A stretch of 18,105 bases of DNA from a bacterium. Lineage in GTDB: Bacteria; Vulcanimicrobiota; Xenobia; RGZZ01. Location of the stretch: assembly GCA_021782195.1 (NCBI GenBank), contig JAJXVI010000002.1, positions 1 through 18,105 on the forward strand. Direction: 5' to 3'. A model generated the notes under the pieces. The model saw nothing but the letters and a program-made list of their open reading frames with translations. It was not told the DNA's origin and did no database searches. The translations under genes were made by a program, and so were the position numbers. Shown here piece by piece: positions 7,517 to 15,247 of the stretch (positions are counted from its first letter, which is position 1; each line of letters starts with the position of its first letter).

Positions 7517-9850
7517 TCAGTGAGCCGACGGCCCTTTCGCGTGAGACGAAGCAGATGAGGCACTCGGGGAGGGCGCAGTGGGTGGAGATGGCGCGGCCGA
7601 ACCCGGGGCGCCGGTATCAAGACTGTCGAGCAGCGACCTGAAGTTCTGATTGGCCTCGCCGCTATCCGGACGGGTCAGGTACATTTCCACGATGTAGAGT
7701 CGCCCGTTCTGGAGCGTAACGCCAACCTGGCGAAGCTGCCCGGCATTCTCTCCAGGAATCTGACCAACCGCCCAGACGCGCCCGTTCACGGTCTGCGACT
7801 GGGTCGTCTTGAACGGATACGTGGCAGCCAGGGCCGACAGGCTCCGCTTGAGATCGTAATGGGGGTCAACCTTCCTGGTGGTAACCGAAAATGCGTATCC
7901 GTCACCGAGGAACCAGCCGTCAGCCAGCTGTACCGTGGTCGCCGGACGGCGAATCGAGAAGCCATCGGAGGGGCTCTGCCAGGGCAGCCACGTGGTCTGG
8001 GGACGTGCCGCGTAGATGGCCAGTCCAAGCGCAACGAACGGCACGAGTCCGAGCACGGCAAGAAGCGGCGTGAGCAGCTTCGCCAGTCCGCCTGGGCGTG
8101 CGTGTGGGGATGAGATGACCGCGGCAAAAACCAGTCCGACAAGCAGTCCGGCGACGAGCGAGGGCTTCCCGACGGCAACTCCCACCCCGTGCGAAAACGA
8201 TGGCAACGTGGTGCGAAACGCGAGGTAGCCCGAGCCGGCGACCACAGGCAGGAAGGAAGCCACGAGCCCGCATCGCGAGAGTCCGGACATGTCGGCCCGA
8301 TTGCGCAGGAAGACGACCAGGCCCGCCGCGCAGAGACCACACGCCACCGCACCCGCGCCCGCGTATACCGTGCCAGCATCGCCGGCAATGCCGCTGGCAA
8401 GACCGCCTGCTCCGGCCAGGAGCGCAAACAGCCCGAGATAGGCAACGTGCCCGTAGTAACGTTCAAGGATGAGACCCGGGGCGGTCAGCGCAAGAAGGGC
8501 GATGACGAGCGAGATCACGTTTGGCTGCACGAAGGACGATGAGAAGACTCTCCACCAGGCACCGTCCATCGACTTCAACTGTGCTCCGCAGCGCAGGAAG
8601 ACGTACTCCGAGCCGCCCAGAGCGGCCGTGATGCCGTACACGCCAACAAATAACAGGATGAGCAGCGCCGACGTGATCGGGAGCGTGCGTGCCATCCCCG
8701 CGGCCAGATCGCCGCCCGCACTCGCGGCGGAGCCCCGCCCCTGACGTCGGCGAGGTGCGGCAAGGTCGCCGGATTGCCTTTCGGTGCGCAGGTCGCCGGA
8801 CGGGCCGCGCGGGGAACGCAGGGATCCAGATTCGCGCGAAGATCCACGCGAGCCGCGCAGATCCCCCGAGTCACGCGAAGATCGAAGCTCACCCGATCCG
8901 CCACCACGAAGCTCACCCGAACTCGGGCGCGACCCACGAAGCTCACCCGAGTTGCGGCGACTCTCCGAGAGGTCACCCGAGGAACGTCGCGGGTCGGACA
9001 GTTCTCCCGAAGGCCGGCGGGGAGGGGCCCAGGAGTCTCGCGAGGGAGCAGTCGGCGCCTCGAAACGCCCGCTGGGGACCCCGCGGTCGGCCTGCGCATC
9101 GCGCTCTCGCGGGACCCTTCCTCCCTCCGCGTGAGCGCCGGAACGCGCCGGGTCGCCCCATTCTCGCTCTCCGCGCGCAACGGGCGCGGAAGCGTCCCCC
9201 CTCTCCCGGGCCCCTCCTCTGGAGAGATCGCGCGATGACTCCGCAAAGATGTCGCGTCCGGGGGGGCGCAGCGCCTCCCGGGATGCGGGCCGCTCGGGCG
9301 GACGCGCGGGCTCGAGCCGGGGCGCAGCTTCGCGTTCGTGGATGGATGGGGACGGCACCCGCATCGGCTGCACGGCGGTACGACCCGAGACTGCCTGCTG
9401 TACCATCTGCAGCAGCTCCGCCTCGATTGGCGGCTGCCGTTGCACGCGGAAGTTCGCATCCTGACTCGAGAGATCCACCCAGCCACCCTGAATGAAGCGG
9501 GGTGGCACCTGCGCACGACGGTCATTTCCGATGAATGTACGCACGTCCGGCGGACAGGCGTCTTCGAACACCAGCAGCACGATCAGCATGGCCCACGGGA
9601 TCGGATTGGTTGGCTGCTTGGGTGTCGGCGGCGCCTTGGCCTTGCGGACCAGACCCTCCATGGTGTTTCGGAACTGGCCCGGCTTGACTCCGTCTCCAGG
9701 CAACAGGAGCAAGGCCGCCTTGTCGAGACACAGGAAGAGAGGGGCATCCGGAACTTCCGGTACAAGGGAGGTGCTGATTCTCGTCCAGCCCTGGTTTGCC
9801 GGCAATTGCGCGGCCAGGGCCGATGCGTATCGCTCGACGGCGTCGCTCAT
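7517..9850 (-). CDS. Large rhomboid-like membrane protein lacking catalytic residues, with SGELR repeat linker
   Basis: 777 aa. Residues 1-150 form a folded N-terminal domain I do not recognise. Residues 165-385 are a charged, low-complexity Arg/Ser/Gly/Glu linker with an SG(E/D)LR-type repeat. Residues 388-615 hold about six to seven membrane helices with rhomboid landmarks (AWWRVFSSSFVQ, then LILERYYG, then YAGAGAVACG). The catalytic GxSG motif reads GAGA, the HxxxHxxxN helix reads QPNVISLVIA, and the region where the helix-6 His should be reads VGKPSLVAGL, so it looks like an inactive rhomboid. Residues 620-745 form a soluble C-terminal domain, followed by a Pro/Ser/Ala tail. The start is ATG 9850 with GAAGG 10 nt upstream; the frame continues upstream without support. 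It is the first gene of the mqnP-mqnC operon, 90 nt (or 30 nt) before mqnP. Confidence 0.75.
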   Translation of the reverse strand: MSDAVERYASALAAQLPANQGWTRISTSLVPEVPDAPLFLCLDKAALLLLPGDGVKPGQFRNTMEGLVRKAKAPPTPKQPTNPIPWAMLIVLLVFEDACPPDVRTFIGNDRRAQVPPRFIQGGWVDLSSQDANFRVQRQPPIEAELLQMVQQAVSGRTAVQPMRVPSPSIHEREAAPRLEPARPPERPASREALRPPGRDIFAESSRDLSRGGARERGDASAPVARGEREWGDPARSGAHAEGGRVPRERDAQADRGVPSGRFEAPTAPSRDSWAPPRRPSGELSDPRRSSGDLSESRRNSGELRGSRPSSGELRGGGSGELRSSRDSGDLRGSRGSSRESGSLRSPRGPSGDLRTERQSGDLAAPRRRQGRGSAASAGGDLAAGMARTLPITSALLILLFVGVYGITAALGGSEYVFLRCGAQLKSMDGAWWRVFSSSFVQPNVISLVIALLALTAPGLILERYYGHVAYLGLFALLAGAGGLASGIAGDAGTVYAGAGAVACGLCAAGLVVFLRNRADMSGLSRCGLVASFLPVVAGSGYLAFRTTLPSFSHGVGVAVGKPSLVAGLLVGLVFAAVISSPHARPGGLAKLLTPLLAVLGLVPFVALGLAIYAARPQTTWLPWQSPSDGFSIRRPATTVQLADGWFLGDGYAFSVTTRKVDPHYDLKRSLSALAATYPFKTTQSQTVNGRVWAVGQIPGENAGQLRQVGVTLQNGRLYIVEMYLTRPDSGEANQNFRSLLDSLDTGAPGSAAPSPPTAPSPSASSASSHAKGPSAH
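8762..9013 (-). repeat. Degenerate SG(E/D)LR-coding repeat array
   Basis: This segment of the rhomboid-like gene encodes about nine copies of a short motif SGELS, SGDLS, SGELR or SGDLR spaced every 7-13 residues by Arg/Ser/Pro/Gly. At DNA level the + strand shows repeated CTCACCCGA and GATCCNCG-type words (for example around 8888-8985). Unit length is irregular, unlike the regular array in dinB. Confidence 0.8.
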
Positions 9851-10289
9851 TGGGTGCCAACCTTCGTGGAGAAAATTTCGAACGTAGGGCATGCCCTTTC
9901 GGTGCGGTCCGCCCGCATCCCTGTCGGGGACTCTACCCGCCCACAGACGGACAGCGCGGCGCATCCCCCGCAACGACACTCGCAGCCTGCCAAATGATCG
10001 AGGTCGTTTCTGCCTTTCCAGACTCACGCGTTCACTCCCTCCATGGTCGGCCCACAAAGAGAGGAACCGCACGTCACGATCGCGCGGCGCACTTCCCGTG
10101 TCGAAAGGTGCCCCCCGCGCGCCGGCGCGGCGCGCTTCCCCGCCGCGCACAGGGAGAGGGCGCGCCGGGTAGAACACTCTCCCGTGCGCGTGTATCCGCG
10201 GAAGACTCCGGGTCGAGTCCCCGGACACACCCGATCGATGCGCGGTAGACCCTGAAGAGCAGAAAACCATCTGGTGAAGGAACGATCTG
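9851..10289. promoter_or_regulatory. Divergent intergenic region between the menaquinone operon and the metalloprotease/F420 genes
   Basis: 439 nt without a convincing gene. Both outward operons must be transcribed from within or near it, but no clear -35/-10 pair was found. Its right half (10117-10225) contains a run of GC-rich hairpins, listed separately. Open frames that cross it on either strand have arginine-rich composition and no ribosome binding site, so they were not called. Confidence 0.5.
10144..10190. other. Long inverted repeat (14-bp arms) in the divergent region
   Basis: Arms CGCGCAC-A-GGGAGAG (10144-10158) and CTCTCCC-GTGCGCG (10177-10190) pair over 14 bp with a single bulged A, around an 18-nt loop that contains the palindrome GGCGCGCC. 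Smaller inverted repeats flank it: GCGCGCC/GGCGCGC at 10117-10135, and GACTC/GAGTC or TCCGG/CCGGA at 10204-10225. No T run follows, so a simple terminator is unlikely. It could be an operator, a structured 5' leader of the metalloprotease mRNA, or a small RNA. Confidence 0.7.
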
Positions 10290-11573
10290 ATGAGCAGTCC
10301 CCTCAAGTCACGCACGTCCTGGATGATGCAATCCCCTCCTGCCATGCGACCGGGCCTGTGGATGTCGGTCGTGACAGGGTTGCTCGGGGTGTTTCTGCTG
10401 GCGCGGGTCGCCGTTGCACAGGCAGCCGGCGCGACGAACGCCGCGGCAAAGCCCGCACGCACCGAACAGCCTGCGGCGAGCGCGCTCCTGGTGGCGCCCC
10501 TGCACGCGTTCCGCACGTGGCGCGTCGGGAGTGGAAGCGCCGAAGGTTGGGCCCTGGGCGACCGCGTGCGCGTCGTGCGGGGTACGCGGACCGTGGCTCT
10601 AGGTGTTCTGATCAAGCTTTCGCCCCACGCGGCTCAGATGGTACTCACGAGCGCCGTGGTGTCGGTGCGACCCGGTGACCGAATCCTCTTCGTTCGCCAT
10701 CGACCGCACCTGGTCCTTGCTGCGCCACCGGTGACCCCGCTACCGGGGCAGGGCGGCACCGTCGTTGCCGACACCACGCACGAACCGACCGACTGGCGCC
10801 GGGTCGGCGCGATCCCAGGCCTGCTTGGAAACGACTGGATGGAACGGTACACGACCTACACGCACGACTTTGCCCGCGCGGGGGACGTCCCCTACCTTCG
10901 CGCGGTGGTCGACGGGCTTGATGAATCCTATCAGGTGAACGTGGCGTTCATGGGGGTCACGCCACAACGACTGCCGGTAACCTTCTACTTCTTTCCCATG
11001 GCGAACCCCGCACACACGCAACCCCGCTTCGCCGCGCGCCTCGTCAACGACACCCGCTTCATGGGGCTCGCGATGCCAGAGGGAATCGTCCTGATCAACC
11101 TCGGCAACTGGCGCACGTCGGCGAACTACGCCCCGTGGGACCTCGAGGTCGTGTGCCGGCACGAGCTCAACCACGAATGCCGGTTCAGTGTGCACACCCC
11201 GGACCGCATGGGAACCTGGCCGTGGCTCGACGAGGCGCTCGCCCACACAATCGAGGACACCGCGCGACCCGCACAGTCCCGGCTCACGATGGCAGACATC
11301 GCCTCCTTCATGCGCGGCTATCACTTCGGAGACAGCAGCTGGCAGGCACTCATCCGAGACCGCAATAACGACCAGCTTGAACAATATCGCGACTACAGCA
11401 AGATCCTGGTATCCGTGGTGTTCTTCCTGGAGGCTCGTTACGGTCACGACGTCGTGCGCCACCTTGTGCAAACAGCCCGCACGATGGACATCGAGGATGC
11501 CTTCATCGCAGTGTGCGGGAAGGGGACGCGCGCGCTCCTGAGCGACTGGAAGGCGTTCTACCACATGAAGTAG
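10290..11573 (+). CDS. Secreted gluzincin-type (Peptidase_MA-like) zinc metalloprotease
   Basis: 427 aa. A positively charged N-terminus and a hydrophobic stretch (residues 22-43, ending ARVAVAQAAG) look like a signal peptide or membrane anchor. Residues about 65-137 form a small beta-type domain (SAEGWALGDRVRVVRG, then VVSVRPGDRILFVR), similar in style to surface-associated beta-barrel modules. The zinc motif is HELNH (291-295, within RHELNHE), and the downstream WLDEALAH supplies the likely third ligand E315; this spacing and sequence fit the gluzincin MA family. The start is ATG 10290 with GAAGGA about 8 nt upstream. The product should act outside the cytoplasm; its substrate is unknown. 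It is the first gene of the + strand run leading into cofD (94 nt apart), but no functional link to F420 is evident. Confidence 0.8.
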   Translation: MSSPLKSRTSWMMQSPPAMRPGLWMSVVTGLLGVFLLARVAVAQAAGATNAAAKPARTEQPAASALLVAPLHAFRTWRVGSGSAEGWALGDRVRVVRGTRTVALGVLIKLSPHAAQMVLTSAVVSVRPGDRILFVRHRPHLVLAAPPVTPLPGQGGTVVADTTHEPTDWRRVGAIPGLLGNDWMERYTTYTHDFARAGDVPYLRAVVDGLDESYQVNVAFMGVTPQRLPVTFYFFPMANPAHTQPRFAARLVNDTRFMGLAMPEGIVLINLGNWRTSANYAPWDLEVVCRHELNHECRFSVHTPDRMGTWPWLDEALAHTIEDTARPAQSRLTMADIASFMRGYHFGDSSWQALIRDRNNDQLEQYRDYSKILVSVVFFLEARYGHDVVRHLVQTARTMDIEDAFIAVCGKGTRALLSDWKAFYHMK

Positions 11574-11667
11574 GCGGCGGGCCCGCGCAAGAGGACGGCG
11601 ACGCGGGACGCCGCAGGAAGCGACGCGGAGGGGGACTCGTGGGTGACGTCGAAGCAGCGTCGCCACC

Positions 11668-12645
11668 ATGAGTGAGCTTCAATACGACCCTCTCCACGTC
11701 GGCCCGTGCGTCGCGATTGCTGGTGGCGTCGGTGGTGCCCGCCTCGCCGACGGTCTCTACCGTTCGCTGGCCGCTGACTCCCTGACGGTGATCGTCAACA
11801 CCGGCGACGATTTCGAGCATTTCGGCCTGACCATGTGTCCCGACCTCGACACGGTCATGTACACGCTGGCCGGCCTGGCCAACCCCGAGACGGGCTGGGG
11901 GGTGGTCGGTGACACCACCCACGCGCTTGCGGCACTGCGCGCGTACGGCGCAGACGACTGGTTCATCGTTGGCGACCGTGATCTCGCCACACACGTCCGC
12001 CGCACTGCGTTGCTGCACAGCGGGCACACGCTGACCCAGGCCACCGCGAGTCTCGTCGACGCGCTCGGCATCCGGGCGCGCCTGCTTCCGATGACTGACG
12101 CGCCGGTTCCCACTTTCGTCCACACGCAGGCTGGAGAGCGCCTGACATTCCAGGACTACTTTGTCAGACGACGCCACCAGGATGCGGTGGCTCGCGTCGA
12201 GTTCGCACAGGCGACGCAGGCAACGCTCACACACGCTATCTCGTCGGCCGTTGATGCCGCGGAGACCATCGTCTTCTGTCCGTCCAACCCGTTTCTCAGC
12301 ATTGAACCGATCCTTTCGGTTCCAGGACTGCGAGCGCGGATCGCAGCCGCACGCGCCCGCAAGATCGGTGTCAGCCCCATCATCGGAGGCGCCGCCGTCA
12401 AGGGTCCCGCGGCCGACATGCTCACAAGCCTCGGACACGACTGCAGCGCACTGGGCGTGGCGCGCCTCTACGCCGGGCTGCTTGACGTCCTCGTCATCGA
12501 CGAAGTGGACGCCGCCCTCGCCCCGGCCGTCTCGGCGACGGGCCTGCGCTGCGTGGTGACCCCCTCGCTGATGCGCTCGATTGACGATCGGGTGGCCCTC
12601 GCCCGGCGCGTGTTGGAAGCCGCCCACGCACCAGAGGACGACTGA
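11668..12645 (+). CDS. cofD: 2-phospho-L-lactate transferase (F420 biosynthesis)
   Basis: CofD (FbiA in actinobacteria) transfers the phospholactyl or phosphoenolpyruvyl group from its guanosine-diphosphate conjugate to Fo, giving F420-0 or its dehydro form. The protein is 325 aa, normal length. The N-terminal AGGVGGARLADGL (18-30), VNTGDDFEHFGL and CPDLDTVMYTLAG blocks are the family signature. GDRDLATHVRR, FCPSNPFLSIEPIL and SPIIGGAAVKGPAADM follow as expected. ATG 11668 has no strong ribosome binding site. The stop is 1 nt before the cofC ATG, so the two are probably co-translated. Which three-carbon donor is used cannot be read from the sequence. Confidence 0.95.
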   Translation: MSELQYDPLHVGPCVAIAGGVGGARLADGLYRSLAADSLTVIVNTGDDFEHFGLTMCPDLDTVMYTLAGLANPETGWGVVGDTTHALAALRAYGADDWFIVGDRDLATHVRRTALLHSGHTLTQATASLVDALGIRARLLPMTDAPVPTFVHTQAGERLTFQDYFVRRRHQDAVARVEFAQATQATLTHAISSAVDAAETIVFCPSNPFLSIEPILSVPGLRARIAAARARKIGVSPIIGGAAVKGPAADMLTSLGHDCSALGVARLYAGLLDVLVIDEVDAALAPAVSATGLRCVVTPSLMRSIDDRVALARRVLEAAHAPEDD

Positions 12646-12646
12646 G

Positions 12647-13264
12647 ATGGTGTTTGGCGCCATCCTGGTGAAGAGGCTCGAACAGGCCAAAAGCCGTCTT
12701 CGCGTCAACAATCGGAGCGAGCTGACGCTGGGCATGCTGCGTCACGTCCTCGCCGTGGCCATCGAGGCCGACGTGTTCAGCCAGATTGCCGTCGTCTCTC
12801 CGGATCCGGTGGTGCTCGAACTGGCGGAGAGCCATCGGGTGCGGGGGCTACGCCAGGAAACGGGCACGTTGAACGACGCCTGCGCCCAGGCCGCCGCGTG
12901 GGCACGCGGGGAAGGCGCCGACGGTCTCCTCCTGGCGCACGCTGACCTGCCTGAGCTCACGGTCTTGGAGATTCGCCAGATCGTCGCCCGCGCCCGGAAC
13001 GCGCCCCCGCCGCGGGTGGTGCTCGCTCCTGATCGCCATGGCATGGGAACAAACGTGCTGGTGGCCATGCCCCCCGACGCAATTCCGTTCGCGTTCGGGC
13101 CGGCCAGTCGCGCACGCCACCTCGATCTCGCCCACCGGCACGGAGCGAAGGTGGAGGAATTTGTATCGCGGGGCACCGCAGCGGACATCGACACGGCTGA
13201 CGACCTCGCGGAAAGCATCCTCGCGGTCGAAGCTGCGAGCCTTGTGCGAAAGGTGATGGGATGA
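12647..13264 (+). CDS. cofC: 2-phospho-L-lactate / phosphoenolpyruvate guanylyltransferase (F420 biosynthesis)
   Basis: CofC uses GTP to activate 2-phospholactate (or phosphoenolpyruvate in some bacteria) for CofD. The 205-aa product has the nucleotidyltransferase fold pattern: VKRLEQAKSRL (8-18) near the N-terminus, LLLAHADLPEL in the middle with the metal-binding Asp, and APDRHGMGTNVL and FAFGPASRARHLDLA as the later conserved blocks. The start is ATG 12647, directly after the cofD stop (TGA-G-ATG), giving MVFGAILVKRL as in the family; the frame extends upstream to 12581 only as a shadow of cofD. Its stop overlaps the cofE start as ATGA. Confidence 0.93.
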   Translation: MVFGAILVKRLEQAKSRLRVNNRSELTLGMLRHVLAVAIEADVFSQIAVVSPDPVVLELAESHRVRGLRQETGTLNDACAQAAAWARGEGADGLLLAHADLPELTVLEIRQIVARARNAPPPRVVLAPDRHGMGTNVLVAMPPDAIPFAFGPASRARHLDLAHRHGAKVEEFVSRGTAADIDTADDLAESILAVEAASLVRKVMG

Positions 13265-14004
13265 GCGTAACCTTCCTCCCCGTGAGGGGGCTTCCCGAAA
13301 TTCGCCCGAACGACAATCTCGCGCACATCCTGGCACAGGCCCTACGCGACGACTGCACGAGCGGGGACGTGCTGGTGGTCACGCAGAAGGTGGTCAGCAA
13401 AGCGGAAGGACGGCTCGTGCCGCTCGATACCGTGGAACCGTCGCCCTTCGCCGTCACGTTTGCACAAGCCTGGGGGCGAGATCCCCGTCACATCGAAGTC
13501 GTGCTGCGCGAAAGTCGACGCGTGCTGCGCATGGGCCCGGGCGGACTCATCATCAGCGAGACGCATCACGGCCTGGTCTGCGCGCACGCGGGCGTCGACC
13601 TCTCAAACGTGGACGGGGGTGGCTCGGCGTGTCTGCTCCCGGTCGACCCTGACGCGTCGGCGGAACGACTGCACGTCGCGCTCTCGAACACCCTTGGTTT
13701 TCCGCTCCCCGTCATCATCTCCGACTCGTTCGGGCGAGCGTGGCGCAATGGAATCGTGAACGTTGCAATCGGTGTGGCAGGGATGCTTGCCACGACCGAC
13801 CATCGCGGCAAAAAGGACACCGCCGGCTATGAACTGCACGCCACGTTGCTGGCCACGGCCGATGCCATCGCGGCCGGAACCGATCTGGTCACCGGCAAGA
13901 CCGACGCCGTGCCCGCCGTTCTCGTGCGAGGAGTGGCCTGGCAGAGCGGAGACGGGCACGGCCAGGATCTCGTCATGGAATCGACGCGCAACCTCTTCCC
14001 TTAG
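13261..14004 (+). CDS. cofE: Coenzyme F420-0:L-glutamate ligase
   Basis: CofE adds the first (and often further) gamma-linked glutamates to F420-0 using GTP. The 247-aa length matches the stand-alone CofE. The diagnostic blocks are VVTQKVVSKAEGR, ESRRVLR, THHGLVCAHAGVDLSNVDG, ISDSFGRAWRNGIVNVAIGVAG and the C-terminal VRGVAW. There is no nitroreductase-like C-terminal domain, unlike FbiB of mycobacteria. The ATG overlaps the cofC stop by 4 nt (ATGA), which indicates translational coupling. The F420 oxidoreductase gene follows after 108 nt. Confidence 0.95.
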   Translation: MSVTFLPVRGLPEIRPNDNLAHILAQALRDDCTSGDVLVVTQKVVSKAEGRLVPLDTVEPSPFAVTFAQAWGRDPRHIEVVLRESRRVLRMGPGGLIISETHHGLVCAHAGVDLSNVDGGGSACLLPVDPDASAERLHVALSNTLGFPLPVIISDSFGRAWRNGIVNVAIGVAGMLATTDHRGKKDTAGYELHATLLATADAIAAGTDLVTGKTDAVPAVLVRGVAWQSGDGHGQDLVMESTRNLFP

Positions 14005-14112
14005 GCCCCAGGCGCCGGGCCGAATCGCGGTTCTCCACCGGTTTCCTCACGCGCTCACCGGGCCCCTCACAGATTTCGGCAGACACTCAATCTTTTTGCA
14101 GGGAGATACAGT

Positions 14113-15102
14113 ATGAAGCAGTTTATCGGGTACGCCGCCATGTTCGAGCAGTTCGCGCCGAACGAGCTCCTGACGTGGTGTGAAGAGGCCGAAGCCGCGG
14201 GATTCGGCGCCATCATGACGAGCGATCACTTCAATCCGTGGACACCCCACCAGGGTCAGAGCGCCTTCGTGTGGACCTGGATGGGAGCCCTGGGACGGGC
14301 CGTGTCGCTGCCGTTCATCACCGGCGTCACCCCGCCCGGCTATCGCTACCATCCGGCCGTGCTGGCCCAGGCTGCCGCCACGACGCAGGCAATGTACCCC
14401 GGTCGGTTCACGCTCGGTCTCGGCGCGGGAGAGGCGCTCAATGAACACATCGTGGGCGGCTACTGGCCCGAGGCGCCCGAGCGAGTGGAGCGGTTGTTCG
14501 AAAGTATCGAGATCATTCGCAAACTGTTCACGGGCAAGCCGGTCAAGCACACGGGCAAGTACTACCGGCTCGAGACCGCGCGGCTGTGGACGATGCCGCA
14601 GACGCCCCCTCCCATCGTGGTGGCCACCTCCGGACCCTACGTCAGCAAGAAGACCGGCGCGATGTGCGACGGCATCATGACGGTGGGCGCCGCCGACGAA
14701 AAGGTTCGGATGCTGCTTGACCGATTCGCAGACGGTGCCCGCGAGAGTGGCAAGAATCCGGAACAGATGTCGAAGATCCTTCAGTTGCATCTGTCGTGGG
14801 CCCGGACCGTGGAAGAAGCCACGGATAACGCCCTTCGCGAGTGGCCCAACGGTGGAATGAACTTTGCCAAGGCCGACATTCGAGACCCCGAGGTGTTCGA
14901 AGCCCTCGCACGTCTCGTGCGCCCGGAACACTTCGCAGGGCGCGTGCACATCAGCAACGACCCGGGCTTCTTCGTCACCCTCCTCCAGCACTTCATCGAC
15001 CTCGGGTTCAACGAGATCTACGTCCACAACGTCGGACGCAACCAGTCAGCGTTCATTCGGATGTTTGGCCAGGAAGTGCTGACGCAACTGCGCTGGTCCT
15101 GA
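14113..15102 (+). CDS. F420-dependent oxidoreductase, luciferase-like, glucose-6-phosphate dehydrogenase-like group
   Basis: 329-aa TIM-barrel flavin/F420-type enzyme. TSDHFNPW (residues 36-43, D38/H39 matching the F420-binding Asp-His of FGD) and GAGEALNEH (104-112, with the Glu that serves as catalytic acid in FGD) are conserved. FITGVTPPGYRYHPAVLAQ and YPGRFTLGLG also follow the FGD-like family. The substrate is not determined: many members of this group are not sugar-phosphate dehydrogenases. The start is ATG 14113 with GGGAGA about 6 nt upstream. It follows cofDCE on the same strand, so it probably uses the F420 they make, and it is closed by a strong terminator. Confidence 0.88.
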   Translation: MKQFIGYAAMFEQFAPNELLTWCEEAEAAGFGAIMTSDHFNPWTPHQGQSAFVWTWMGALGRAVSLPFITGVTPPGYRYHPAVLAQAAATTQAMYPGRFTLGLGAGEALNEHIVGGYWPEAPERVERLFESIEIIRKLFTGKPVKHTGKYYRLETARLWTMPQTPPPIVVATSGPYVSKKTGAMCDGIMTVGAADEKVRMLLDRFADGARESGKNPEQMSKILQLHLSWARTVEEATDNALREWPNGGMNFAKADIRDPEVFEALARLVRPEHFAGRVHISNDPGFFVTLLQHFIDLGFNEIYVHNVGRNQSAFIRMFGQEVLTQLRWS

Positions 15103-15129
15103 AAACAGACCCTGGTTGCGGAATGCAAG

Positions 15130-15170
15130 ACTGCCCGACGTTCTTCTTGAAGAGGTCGGGCAGTTTTGTT
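15130..15170 (+). terminator. Rho-independent terminator after the F420 oxidoreductase
   Basis: CTGCCCGAC (15131-15139) pairs with GTCGGGCAG (15155-15163), with A/T closing outside, followed by TTTTGTT. The 15-nt interior can itself fold as TCTT-CTTG-AAGA, a stem with a CUUG tetraloop. It lies 28 nt after the stop codon. The T run is on the + strand only, so it is unlikely to serve the convergent PEP-CTERM gene. Confidence 0.9.
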
Positions 15171-15247
15171 GTTCGGGGGTCAGTGGACGTCGGATGCGGT
15201 TCGGGCCGCTCGCATTGGGGAGAAGTGCGAGGTCAAAGCCGGGTTGG

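Noticed and set aside
10207..10225. tRNA-like T-arm (GGGTCGAGTCC inside a CCGG stem)
   Set aside because: Only a short resemblance: the first T of TTC is missing, and no acceptor, D or anticodon stems can be fitted around it.
9851..10615. Upstream extension of the rhomboid-like frame on the - strand
   Set aside because: Composition is Arg/Ala/Thr rich without structure, it overlaps the metalloprotease coding start, and a sensible ATG with an upstream GAAGG exists at 9850.
12581..12646. Longer cofC start at 12581
   Set aside because: The added residues lie inside the cofD 3' end and do not resemble the family N-terminus, whereas ATG 12647 gives the expected start and a 1-nt junction.
11503..12735. 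410-aa open frame on the - strand
   Set aside because: Antisense shadow of cofD, which has all family motifs on the + strand.
14047..15027. 326-aa open frame on the - strand
   Set aside because: Antisense shadow of the F420-dependent oxidoreductase.
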